Shown here in pieces: positions 50,662 through 59,262 of a DNA stretch of 64,000 bases (its first letter is position 1; each line of letters starts with the position of its first letter). Origin of the DNA: Haloferax marisrubri. GTDB taxonomy: Archaea; Halobacteriota; Halobacteria; Halobacteriales; Haloferacaceae. A program made the translations under genes and the position numbers. The stretch is taken from positions 474,045-538,044 of the forward strand of contig NZ_LOPW02000018.1 of NCBI RefSeq assembly GCF_001469875.2, in the 5' to 3' direction. The notes under the pieces are model-generated. The model was not told the origin of the DNA and searched no databases. It saw only the letters and a list, made by a program, of their open reading frames with translations.

Positions 50662-52752
50662 ATGGATTCGCAAAGCAGCGCTGAGTCCGACAAGTGGATC
50701 AGCGACGACGAGTGGGAAGACGTATCGCCACAGACGCGCCGTCGTCTGCTTCGAAACGCGTTCGGTGCCACGGCCGGTGCCGCCGCGCTGGCCGGTTGTA
50801 GTAGTAGCAGTAACGAGGACACGCCGACCCCCCTCGAAAACGAGGGTGGCGGCGGGAGCACGACGACCGACGGCGAATCGACAAGCCAGTCGTCGGGCCA
50901 GACGCTCGACCACATCATCTCGCTCGCGCCGACGAACGCCCGGTTCAACCCCTACGGCAACGCCGCGAACTTCTCGTTCCGATGGTACTGGGCGATGTTC
51001 GACCAGTTGGCCGTCCACGACAAGGTGTCGAACAAGACGAAAGGGATGGTCGTCGAGGACTGGGAGTACGCCGACAGCGGCCAGGTCGCGTGGAACATCC
51101 GCGACACCTACACGTGGCACAACGGCGACGACCTGACCGCGGAGGACGTGGCGACCCAGCTCAAAATCGGCAAGCTGATGCAGACCGTCCACAAGGGCTA
51201 CGGCGCGCAACCGCTGTACGAGAACGTGGAGCAGACCGGGAAGTACGAACTCACGTTCGACCTGGTCGAACCCGACATCAGCCGGGAGATATTCGAGTTC
51301 GGCCACATGAAGCGCCGCGCGTGGCTCTGGGCGCACCGGGACATCTGGGGGCAGTACGCCGAGATGTTCGACGACGCCACCACCGACTCGGAGCGGACCG
51401 CCGCCCAACAGGAGATGATGCAGGCGGTTCAGCAGGACGTCTGGGACAACGCGAACGTCCCCGGAAACTCCGTCTGGGAGTTCGTCAGCGGGGAGGAGAA
51501 CGTCGCGCACTTCGAACCCTACGACGACTACGTCAGCCCCTTCAGCGACGCCGAGTGGTCGAACGGCGAAATCACGGGCGACATGATAGACTACAGCCTC
51601 GACTGGCACCGCTACCCGAACCAGCAACAGCGGACCAAGGCGATGCAGGAGGGCGTCATCGACGTGAGCTACCCGCCGGAGTCGCAGTCCGCCCGCGACC
51701 GACTCAAGGAGAACGGGTGGGGGCCGGCCGACAGCCTCTCCGAGGACCAGATCACGCCGCAGATGCGCAGCGGGGCGATGGGCGTCCTGCTCAACTGTCA
51801 AAGCGACATCACCGGCGACCCGCGCGTCCGGAAGGCGATTCACCACATCGTCCCCCGGAAGCCGCTCGTCGAGTGGGTGCCTGACTACGGCACCTACTGG
51901 GTCGAAGACCGCATTCCGTCCGGCATCGGGCAGGACAAGGAAGTGCCATGGTTCGGCGGGAACTCGAACTGGCCGAGCGGCGACCTCGCAAAGCTCGAAC
52001 GGTACGCCCACACGGAAGACGACGTGGACGAACAGCGGGCGACCGAACTCCTCGAGGCCGCGGGCTTCTCGAAGTCGGGCAACCGCTGGAAGGACCCGAA
52101 CGGCGAGAACGTCACCCTGCGGTTCTACACGGCGACGTCCGACGAGGAACCGATGGCCCTGCGGTTCGCGCAGATCGCGAAGTCCTACCTGGACAGTTTC
52201 GGTCTCCAGACCGAAGTGACCGCACAGGAGGCGACCATCCGCGCCGGGAAGACGATGGAGTCCGGCGACTGGGAGTTGCTGTTCGACAACTGGGGCGGCG
52301 CGAAGTCCGGCCCGCCGTTCCTCGGCTTCTCGAACTCCTTCAGGGTCCAAGAGTCGCTGTCCGGACAGCCGCTTCCGAGCAACGACAGCTGGGCGATGGA
52401 CCGCGTGGTCGAGGTGCCGTACCCCATCGGCGACCCGACCGGCGACCTCCAGGAAGTCGACGTCATCGACAAGCTCAACGAGCTTCGGACGCAGATGTCG
52501 GACGAAGAGCGCAGACAGAAGGTCGCGGAAGTCTCGTGGATATTCAACCAGTCGCTCCCGATGATGCTCATCAACGAGGAGGGCGGCACGGGCGGCTACT
52601 GGCTGAATCATGACAACTGGGCGACGAAGCCGCCGAACAACAACCTGAACCCGGCGTACCGCTACGAGATCGTCGAAATCGGTCAGTACTCCTACTGCCA
52701 GTACATGGCCAAGATGGGAACCGAGTACTTCCACCCGGCGGGAGGGCAGTAA
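50662..52752 (+). CDS. ABC transporter substrate-binding lipoprotein, family 5 (Dpp/Opp type)
   Basis: 696 residues from ATG at 50662 (GTG at 50659 is adjacent). GGGTATATATAGAATA (50626-50641) is a strong TATA 21-36 bases upstream, so the transcript is leaderless. The Tat-like leader QTRRRLLRNAFGATAGAAALAGC ends in a lipobox. The mature protein is the long SBP_bac_5 fold (TARFNPYG-type start, DNWGGAKSGPPFLGF late). Family 5 proteins bind peptides, nickel or, in many archaea, oligosaccharides. Its neighbours are pectin genes, so oligogalacturonides are the likely cargo. A large hairpin follows the gene. Confidence 0.88.
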   Translation: MDSQSSAESDKWISDDEWEDVSPQTRRRLLRNAFGATAGAAALAGCSSSSNEDTPTPLENEGGGGSTTTDGESTSQSSGQTLDHIISLAPTNARFNPYGNAANFSFRWYWAMFDQLAVHDKVSNKTKGMVVEDWEYADSGQVAWNIRDTYTWHNGDDLTAEDVATQLKIGKLMQTVHKGYGAQPLYENVEQTGKYELTFDLVEPDISREIFEFGHMKRRAWLWAHRDIWGQYAEMFDDATTDSERTAAQQEMMQAVQQDVWDNANVPGNSVWEFVSGEENVAHFEPYDDYVSPFSDAEWSNGEITGDMIDYSLDWHRYPNQQQRTKAMQEGVIDVSYPPESQSARDRLKENGWGPADSLSEDQITPQMRSGAMGVLLNCQSDITGDPRVRKAIHHIVPRKPLVEWVPDYGTYWVEDRIPSGIGQDKEVPWFGGNSNWPSGDLAKLERYAHTEDDVDEQRATELLEAAGFSKSGNRWKDPNGENVTLRFYTATSDEEPMALRFAQIAKSYLDSFGLQTEVTAQEATIRAGKTMESGDWELLFDNWGGAKSGPPFLGFSNSFRVQESLSGQPLPSNDSWAMDRVVEVPYPIGDPTGDLQEVDVIDKLNELRTQMSDEERRQKVAEVSWIFNQSLPMMLINEEGGTGGYWLNHDNWATKPPNNNLNPAYRYEIVEIGQYSYCQYMAKMGTEYFHPAGGQ

Positions 52753-52783
52753 CCACGCCGAGCGCCGCCGCCTGAACGAGATT

Positions 52784-52874
52784 CCGTCGTCTCACCGAGA
52801 CAGCCATACGTACCAACCATGCGGTGAACTCCCCGTCCGGAGGCCGACGCGAACGCCTCCGGACGAGACGACGG
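52784..52874 (+). promoter_or_regulatory. nested RNA hairpin between binding-protein and permease genes
   Basis: CGTCCGGAGGC (52834-52844) and GCCTCCGGACG (52855-52865) make a perfect 11-bp stem with a 10-base loop. Outside it, CCGTCGTCTC (52784-52793) and GAGACGACGG (52865-52874) can make a 10-bp stem. The element sits in the 205-base gap after the binding-protein gene, where differential expression within ABC operons is usually set. It may act as a terminator, processing or stability element. Confidence 0.6.
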
Positions 52875-52957
52875 TGAGACAGTTCGGTCGATTGCGGTCG
52901 AAAGTAGCCCTATTCATAATGATTAAGTACCCACATGAGAGGTAAGAACTAGCAAGG

Positions 52958-55084
52958 ATGGTCGAGAAAAATTACTACGTGCGCCGGATAGCGCAGGCCC
53001 TGATAACGGTCTGGGCGGCGATCACGTTCTCGTTCGTGACGGTCCGGCTCATACCGGGCGGGCCGATGGACTACATCGCCGCGCAGATCAGACAGCGGTC
53101 CGGGGGGGCGGTTTCGTCGACCCGCCTCAACCAGATGGTCGAGATGTACTCGAACGTCAACCCGGACAAGCCGATGCTGCAGGCGTACGTCGAATACATC
53201 GTATCGGTTGCGCAACTAGACTTCGGGCGGTCTATCTTCTACTCGGACCCGGTCTGGAGCGTGCTCGGACCGGCGATCCCGTGGACGATGTTCGTCTCGC
53301 TTTTCGCCCTCGTCATCGGCACCATCATGGTGTTCCTCATCGGCGGCTTCCTCGCCGTCCACGAGGGCGACACCTGGGACGTGGTCGGGAGTTACTTCGT
53401 CATCTTCTCCGACGCCGTCCCGTACTACATCGTCGGCCTCGTGCTGTTGTTCACGCTCGGGTTCGGCACCGAGTTCTTCCCCAACGGCGGGCGCTACGAC
53501 AACGCGCTCACGCCCGGGTTCAACATCGAGTTCATGGCCAGCGTGCTGCGACACGCCGCGCTGCCCATCATGTCGTTCGCGCTGACCTCGTGGGGCGGCC
53601 TCGAGTTCCGCGCGCACTGTACCCGCATCATCGGTGAGGACTACGTCGACGTGGCGGAACTCAGGGGACTGCCCGACAGCCGAATTCAACTGCGGTACAT
53701 CGGCTGGAACTCGATGCTCCCGATGTACACCGGTCTCATGGCCGGCCTCGCCAGCCTGTTCGGCGGCTCGGTCATCATGGAGCAGATATTCCGCTACCGC
53801 GGCATGGGCTTTTACTTCTACGAGGCCACGATGGCGCGGGACTACACGACGGTCATGGCGGCGGTCATCCTCTTTACCATCGTCACCGTCGTCGGCCTGC
53901 TCATCGCCGACTTCACCTACGGGTTCATCGACCCGCGCGCCGGTCACACCCAGCGCGAGTCCTACTCGCGGTCGTACCGCGAAACCCTCCAGCGGTTCGT
54001 CAACCGCCTGCGGGGCGGCGGCGCGGACGAGACCGAGACCATCGACGACCGCATCGAGGGCAACCGCATCTCGGCCAGCGGTGCGATGAGCTTCGACGTC
54101 GATAGCTCCGACTTCTCGCGCGGCGAGTACATCAAAGAGCGAATCGACCAGAGCCTCCTGACCCCGTTCCGCATCATCTGGACCTCGCCGCGGGCGCGCG
54201 TCGGCGCGATAATCCTCAGCATCTTCGGCTTCCTCGGGCTGTTCGGGCCGTACATCGTCCCCGAGGTCAGACCGATGCAGGGACCGATTCTCCTGCAACC
54301 GCTGGAGAACATGCGCTACCCGCTCGGTACCGACGACATCGGCCGCGACCTCCTCGCACAGCAGGTGCTCGCGACCCGCCCGATGCTCGTCATGATGCTG
54401 TCGGGGGCCCTCGTCACGCTCGGACTCGCCATCTTCTTCGGCGTCACGTCCGGCTACCTCGGCGGCGTCATCGACAAGGTGCTCATGACGGTGACCGACG
54501 TGATGATGAACATCCCCGGCCTCGCGCTCGTCATCGTCCTCGCCGTGATTCTCGAACCGAAGAGTCCGGTGTTCGTTGGATTCGTGCTGGCCATCGACAA
54601 CTGGCCACGGTTGGCCCGACAGCTCCGCTCGCAGGTGCTCACCATCCGCGGTGAGTCCCACGTCGAGGCCTCGCGTGTGCTGGGTCTGCCCACGTCGAGC
54701 ATCCTCTCGAAGAACGTCATGTCCCGGCTCATGCCGATGCTGACGATGGGGACCGTCGGCTCCATGCGGAACATCCTGATGGAGTCCGTCGGCCTGTACT
54801 TCATCGGCGTGCTGCCGTTCACGACAAGCAACTGGGGCGTCGTCCTCAACATCGCCCGCAACGGCGGCGCGCTGTCCGGCATGGACCGCTTCCACTGGCT
54901 GCTCGCGCCGATACTGTTCATCGTCACGATGACGTACGGCCTTCAGCTGTTCGCGCAGGGGACGGACCGACTGTTCAACCCCCGTCTGCGCGCTCGCCAC
55001 GCGGCCACCGTCTCGACCGACGACATGGAAGGCGGTCGCGGCGGCTCGGAAGGCGGCGACGGTGCCGCGTCCGCCGCGGACTAA
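52958..55084 (+). CDS. fused DppB-DppC-type ABC permease in a single chain
   Basis: 708 residues. Residues 1-325 are a full DppB-type permease: six membrane segments, RRIAQALITVWAAITFSFVTVRLIPGGP at the start and the EAA loop YVDVAELRGLPDSRIQLRYI. A charged linker (about 330-400) leads to a full DppC-type permease (about 400-690): TSPRARVGAIIL, LGTDDIGRDLLAQQVL and EAA loop HVEASRVLGLPTSSILSKNV. The two halves are normally separate genes; here there is no stop or frameshift between them. It is the only permease of this transporter in the window. Two ATPase genes follow, after two tiny genes. The cargo is probably an oligosaccharide. Confidence 0.92.
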   Translation: MVEKNYYVRRIAQALITVWAAITFSFVTVRLIPGGPMDYIAAQIRQRSGGAVSSTRLNQMVEMYSNVNPDKPMLQAYVEYIVSVAQLDFGRSIFYSDPVWSVLGPAIPWTMFVSLFALVIGTIMVFLIGGFLAVHEGDTWDVVGSYFVIFSDAVPYYIVGLVLLFTLGFGTEFFPNGGRYDNALTPGFNIEFMASVLRHAALPIMSFALTSWGGLEFRAHCTRIIGEDYVDVAELRGLPDSRIQLRYIGWNSMLPMYTGLMAGLASLFGGSVIMEQIFRYRGMGFYFYEATMARDYTTVMAAVILFTIVTVVGLLIADFTYGFIDPRAGHTQRESYSRSYRETLQRFVNRLRGGGADETETIDDRIEGNRISASGAMSFDVDSSDFSRGEYIKERIDQSLLTPFRIIWTSPRARVGAIILSIFGFLGLFGPYIVPEVRPMQGPILLQPLENMRYPLGTDDIGRDLLAQQVLATRPMLVMMLSGALVTLGLAIFFGVTSGYLGGVIDKVLMTVTDVMMNIPGLALVIVLAVILEPKSPVFVGFVLAIDNWPRLARQLRSQVLTIRGESHVEASRVLGLPTSSILSKNVMSRLMPMLTMGTVGSMRNILMESVGLYFIGVLPFTTSNWGVVLNIARNGGALSGMDRFHWLLAPILFIVTMTYGLQLFAQGTDRLFNPRLRARHAATVSTDDMEGGRGGSEGGDGAASAAD

Positions 55085-55215
55085 CCGACTCGACCCAGTC
55101 GGTCGATTTCGCGTCGCTGTTTTTTGCGTTGTCTCGACCCGGGAGCGGCCGTGCTACGCTGTCACGGGGAAAAGATTAACACACGCGCTATCGACCTACC
55201 AAACGGACTTCAACC

Positions 55216-55317
55216 ATGAAAGTGGAGAAAGAAGGAAATACGACGCGGTACCTGCTCGGCCTCGTGATACTCGTGATCCTGCTCGTCGGGGTGTACTACG
55301 GGTTCACCATGATGTGA
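55216..55317 (+). CDS. 33-residue single-TM peptide within the transporter locus
   Basis: Starts MKVEKEGNTTRYLLGLVILV and ends YYGFTMM. A charged head precedes one membrane helix (about 12-31). Codon bias is good, and AAAAGATTAACAC (55171-55183) is a TATA-like box 33-45 bases upstream. Its stop touches the stop of the convergent 72-residue gene. Small single-helix peptides often modulate transporters; here this is only suggested by position. Confidence 0.55.
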   Translation: MKVEKEGNTTRYLLGLVILVILLVGVYYGFTMM

Positions 55318-55536
55318 TCAGAACAGCCGGTACGCCCACAGCACAACTCGGAACGCGACGGCCACGAACACCAGTAACCCACCGATTATTCCGAACATCC
55401 CCGCCCAGACGCCGGTCTGAAGGGCGGCACCCAGGAGAATCAACAACGCGCCGAGGAGGACCACCGCCGAGGTGATACCGCCGAGTTTGGAGCGAACTGT
55501 CCACAGTACGTTCTGTCGCGTTTGCGCTTGCGCCAT
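55318..55536 (-). CDS. 72-residue two-TM protein
   Basis: Starts MAQAQTRQNVLWTVRSKLGG at 55536 (the longer frame to 55794 is antisense to the ATPase start). Two membrane segments lie at about 20-40 and 46-67. No motif. It is on the opposite strand, inserted between the permease and ATPase genes of one transporter, which is unusual. The function is unknown. Confidence 0.6.
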   Translation of the reverse strand: MAQAQTRQNVLWTVRSKLGGITSAVVLLGALLILLGAALQTGVWAGMFGIIGGLLVFVAVAFRVVLWAYRLF

Positions 55537-55680
55537 GTCAGCACGGACATCGCGGACGAACTTATAGTTTGCCGGTATCGCCGGTCGAACCGCCCGAAGA
55601 CCACGAAATCGGCGCGCGTCAACTGCGCCGGCGGAAAGTATTAAGTAGTATTGAACGTGATAGATTCCTACTACGGTCAC

Positions 55681-55749
55681 ATGTTGACGATACGCACGCG
55701 TGACGGGTGGGACCGCTCGCCCGCCGTACGAACCGACGAGAGGGACTGA
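55681..55749 (+). other. 22-codon upstream ORF before the DppD-like gene
   Basis: ATG at 55681 opens MLTIRTRDGWDRSPAVRTDE followed by RD and a stop that ends 2 bases before the ATG at 55752. AGTATTAAGTAGTATT (55636-55651) is a TATA-like region 30-45 bases upstream of the small ORF, so a short-leadered transcript would start near it. Translation of the ATPase gene may be coupled to it. Confidence 0.4.
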
Positions 55750-55751
55750 CC

Positions 55752-56813
55752 ATGGCGACACAACACACCAAACAGAAGATGCCAGACGAGCCAACGGCCG
55801 AGCACAACGTGTTAGAGATAACGAACGCGAGCGTCGCGTTCGCGATGGAACGCGGGGACGCGCGGGTCCTCGACGACGTGTCGATTAACGTCCGCCGCGG
55901 CGAGGTTCTCGGCGTCGTCGGCGAGTCCGGGTCCGGCAAGTCGATGCTGGCGGACTCCATGCTCGACGCCATCGACTCGCCCGGGACGCTCACCGGCGAC
56001 GTGGTGTTCAACCCGCCGGAGGGCGGCGAGCCCATCAAGGTCAACGACCTGAGCAAGGAGGAGCTTCGCCGGTTCCGCTGGGAGCGCGTCTCGATGGTCG
56101 TACAGGGGGCTCTCGACTCGTTCAACCCGACGCTCAGCATCGGCGACCACTTCGTCGAGACGCTCCGGGCGCACGACTACGACATCCAAGAAGGGATGGA
56201 GCGCGCCCGACAGCTCATCTCCGACGTGCACCTCGAACCGGACCGCGTCCTCGACGCCTACCCCCACGAACTGTCCGGCGGGATGAAACAGCGCGCGCTC
56301 ATCGCGCTGAGCCTCATCCTCGACCCCGACGTGCTCGTGATGGACGAGCCGACCGCCGCGCTCGACCTGCTGATGCAGCAGTCGATTCTGAAGCTCCTCT
56401 CGGAGCTGAAAGCCGAGTACGACCTCACCATCGTCATCGTGACGCACGACTTGAGCCACGTCGCGCGCATCTCCGACCGCCTCGCGGTGATGTACGCCTT
56501 CGAACTGCTCGAACTCGGCCCGGTACAGGACATCGTCATGGACCCCGCCCATCCCTACACGCGGGAGCTACTCAACTCGATACCCGACATCGACGCCGAC
56601 CTCGACGAGATGGCGTCCATCGAGGGGACGAGTCCCGACCCGCTGAACGTCCCCAAGGGCTGTTCGTACCACACCCGATGCCCGCTCGCCGACGAGCAGT
56701 GTCGGGCGACGAACCCGGACCTCATCGAGGTGTCCGACGACCACGGAGCCGCGTGCTTCTACACGGACGAAGCCCGTGAGACGATTCCCCTCAAGAAGGA
56801 GGTCTCGAAATGA
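55752..56813 (+). CDS. oligomer ABC transporter ATP-binding protein, DppD-like
   Basis: 353 residues from ATG at 55752 (ATG at 55779 is an alternative). Walker A GESGSGKSM, Q-loop VVQGALDSFNP, signature LSGGMKQRALIALSL, Walker B VLVMDEPTAALD and switch VTHD are intact. The C-terminal oligo/dipeptide domain has four cysteines (GCSYHTRCPLADEQC and AACF), the pattern that binds a 4Fe-4S cluster in some Dpp ATPases. It overlaps the next gene by 4 bases. Confidence 0.92.
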   Translation: MATQHTKQKMPDEPTAEHNVLEITNASVAFAMERGDARVLDDVSINVRRGEVLGVVGESGSGKSMLADSMLDAIDSPGTLTGDVVFNPPEGGEPIKVNDLSKEELRRFRWERVSMVVQGALDSFNPTLSIGDHFVETLRAHDYDIQEGMERARQLISDVHLEPDRVLDAYPHELSGGMKQRALIALSLILDPDVLVMDEPTAALDLLMQQSILKLLSELKAEYDLTIVIVTHDLSHVARISDRLAVMYAFELLELGPVQDIVMDPAHPYTRELLNSIPDIDADLDEMASIEGTSPDPLNVPKGCSYHTRCPLADEQCRATNPDLIEVSDDHGAACFYTDEARETIPLKKEVSK

Positions 56814-57925
56814 GCGACGACCCCCTGCTCCGCGTCGACGACCTGAGCGTCCACTTCGGCGGCAACGAGGGCATCCTCGACCGCTTCCTCGGCGACGACA
56901 AAGGCGTCGTCCGCGCCGTCGACAACGTCTCGCTCGACATCGGCGAGAACGACGTGGTCGCGCTCGTCGGCGAGTCCGGCTGTGGCAAGACGACGCTCGG
57001 AAAGGCCATGATCGGCCTCCAGCGCCCCACCTCGGGGACGGTCCGCTTCCGCGGACAGGACATCTGGAAGTCCGACCTCGAACCCGGCGACATCCCGTAC
57101 AAGGAGATTCGGAAGTCGCTCCAGATGGTCCACCAGGACGCCGGGAACTCGCTTGACCCCAACCGGACGATATTCAAGAACCTCAACCCGGCGCTGAAGA
57201 AGTGGCGGCCGGAGCTCAACCTCGTCGAACGGCGAGAACTCGTCCACCAGATGCTCGACACGGTCGGGCTCACCCCCGCGGACGACTACGCCTCGCGGTA
57301 CCCCCATCAACTGAGCGGCGGGGAGGCCCAGCGGACCGTCATCGTCCGGTCGATGCTCCTCGAACCGGACCTCATCCTCGCCGACGAGGCCGTGAGCGCC
57401 CTCGACGTGTCGCTTCGGGTGAACCTGATGGACCTCCTCCTCGAACTGCAGGAGATGTTCAGCACCTCGTTCGTCTTCATCTCGCACAACATGGCGAACG
57501 CCCGGTACCTCGCCGGTCGCGCCGACGGCCGCATCGCCGTCATGTACCTCGGCCGCATCGTCGAAATCGGCCCGGCGGACGAGATTATCAAGAACCCCCA
57601 GCACCCGTACACCAAGAGCCTCCTGTGGGCGACCTCCGGCCTCTCGGAGATAAACGACCCCATCGAGACGCCGCCGGTCAGGAAAATCGACATCCCGGAC
57701 CCGGAGAACCCGCCGAGCGGCTGTCGGTTCCACACCCGCTGTCCCGAGGCGCGGGAGTACTGCACGTCGAACACGCCGGACCTCTCCGGCATGAGCGGCC
57801 CGTCGGACCGCCACGAGGCGGCCTGCTTCGACGCGCACGACAGAATCGACTACCGGAACAGCGAACCGCTCACCGACGACCTCGACATCGACGTCGCGGA
57901 CGACGCGGAACAACCGGCCGACTGA
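56810..57925 (+). CDS. oligomer ABC transporter ATP-binding protein, DppF-like
   Basis: 371 residues. Walker A GESGCGKTTLG, Q-loop MVHQDAGNSLDP, signature LSGGEAQRTVIVRSML, Walker B LILADEAVSALD and the switch SHN in place of the usual THD (FVFISHNM), a common DppF variant. The C-terminal domain again has four cysteines (GCRFHTRCPEAREYC, AACF). It pairs with the DppD-like protein to energise the fused permease. Confidence 0.92.
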   Translation: MSDDPLLRVDDLSVHFGGNEGILDRFLGDDKGVVRAVDNVSLDIGENDVVALVGESGCGKTTLGKAMIGLQRPTSGTVRFRGQDIWKSDLEPGDIPYKEIRKSLQMVHQDAGNSLDPNRTIFKNLNPALKKWRPELNLVERRELVHQMLDTVGLTPADDYASRYPHQLSGGEAQRTVIVRSMLLEPDLILADEAVSALDVSLRVNLMDLLLELQEMFSTSFVFISHNMANARYLAGRADGRIAVMYLGRIVEIGPADEIIKNPQHPYTKSLLWATSGLSEINDPIETPPVRKIDIPDPENPPSGCRFHTRCPEAREYCTSNTPDLSGMSGPSDRHEAACFDAHDRIDYRNSEPLTDDLDIDVADDAEQPAD

Positions 57926-58062
57926 AAGAAAAACCTCGATTGGGACTGCTGTTCAGACGCCGTCGCCAACACCGAAACCGGTACCGGCTCCGACGCCTGT
58001 TTTCGCCCCCATACTGACGCCCGTTCTCGCTCCCGCACCGACTCCTACGTTCACTCCCGAGT

Positions 58063-59184
58063 TCACTCCGCGTCGCCCGCCGGGCCGACGTCAGTCGGGA
58101 AGCCATCGGGGACCGACGGCGGGCGCTCGCACTGCGCCGAGAGTTGGACGTACGCGCCCTCCTCGGCGGACTCGCGGATGCCGTCCATCGCTTCGAGGAC
58201 GTGGAACCCGAGGTCGCCGCTGGTCCGGTGGTCCCAGTCGGAGTCGAGCGAGTACGCGAGGTCGACGAGGCCGAGGCCGCGCTGTTGTCCGGGGTGGTCG
58301 CGTTCGACGGTGACCTCGCGCCACTCGCCGTCGTCGTCGTCGCTGAGGTGGACGCGGGGCGTCCCGTCGAACCGGTTGGGGTTGGTGACGCTCAGCGTCC
58401 CCTCGGTGCCGTAAATCTCGAACCCCGGCAGTTCCGACTCCCAGACGTCGAAACTCGTGAGCAGCGTCCCGGTCGCGCCGTTCTCGAAGGTCACGACGGC
58501 CGTCTCGTGGGTCGGCACCGACACCGGAATCCGCTCGCCGCGGCGCGGTTCGCTCGTTATCTCGCGCTCTTCGAACGGCGTGTTCGCGGTGCCGGCGACC
58601 GACTGAATCGGGCCGAGGAGCGTCACGAGCGACGTGAGGTAGTACGGCCCCATGTCGAAAAGCGGGCCGCCGCCCTCTGCGTAGAAGCCGTCGGGGTCCG
58701 GGTGCCAGTGTTCGTGGCCGTGGTTCGACCAGAACGCCGTCGCGCCGACGGGGTCGCCGATGCGATCCTCGTCGATGAGGTCGCGGCAGGTCTGGATGCC
58801 GGTTCCGAGGACGGTGTCGGGCGCGACGCCGACGGTCAGCCCCCGCTCGGCGGCGGTCTCCAGAATCGCCTCGCCTTCGTCCTTGGTCGCCGCGAGCGGC
58901 TTTTCGGTGTAGGCGTGCTTGCCAGCCTGAAGCGCGGCCGACACGAGGTCGCCGTGGGTGCCCGCCGGTGTGAGCACGACCGCCACGTCGATTTCGGGGT
59001 CGGCGAGCAGGTCCTCTGTCGGGAGGACGCGAGGCACGCCGTACTCGTCCGCCTTCGACTCCGCGCGCTCCGTGTCGAGGTCGGCGCAGGCGACGATATC
59101 GAGGGCGTCGAAGCGGTTCCCCGCCTCGAAGTACACGTCGCTGATGGCTCCACAACCGATGATACCGAGAGTCGCACTCTCCAT
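58063..59184 (-). CDS. Gfo/Idh/MocA-family oxidoreductase (third)
   Basis: 373 residues. Canonical dinucleotide loop LGIIGCGAISDVYFEA, motif YTEKPLAATKDEG with the catalytic-region Lys, and the substrate domain with GGGPLFDMGPYYLTSLVTLLG. The pattern FDMGPYYL with TALVxLLGP matches members that act on pyranoses or uronates. It is convergent with the importer ATPase gene and runs in the same direction as the fourth copy, 78 bases away. The substrate is unknown. Confidence 0.9.
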   Translation of the reverse strand: MESATLGIIGCGAISDVYFEAGNRFDALDIVACADLDTERAESKADEYGVPRVLPTEDLLADPEIDVAVVLTPAGTHGDLVSAALQAGKHAYTEKPLAATKDEGEAILETAAERGLTVGVAPDTVLGTGIQTCRDLIDEDRIGDPVGATAFWSNHGHEHWHPDPDGFYAEGGGPLFDMGPYYLTSLVTLLGPIQSVAGTANTPFEEREITSEPRRGERIPVSVPTHETAVVTFENGATGTLLTSFDVWESELPGFEIYGTEGTLSVTNPNRFDGTPRVHLSDDDDGEWREVTVERDHPGQQRGLGLVDLAYSLDSDWDHRTSGDLGFHVLEAMDGIRESAEEGAYVQLSAQCERPPSVPDGFPTDVGPAGDAE

Positions 59185-59262
59185 ACCGGGGCGACGCGGG
59201 AGAGGCTCAAATAGCTGTTGACGGGCGCTGGCGCGAGGACGTCGTCGGTCAGGAAAGCGAGC

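Noticed and set aside
50248..52734. 828-residue minus-strand frame opposite the binding protein
   Set aside because: It is an antisense shadow with no signal, domain or proper composition.
53216..55000. 594-residue minus-strand frame opposite the fused permease
   Set aside because: Its low-hydrophobicity His/Asp/Arg-rich product is the typical antisense of membrane codons.
57957..58060. Thr-Pro-rich reading after the DppF stop codon (TPSPTPKPVPAPTP-like)
   Set aside because: It lies in a different frame from DppF, has no start codon and sits in a convergent gap; it is probably low-complexity non-coding DNA.
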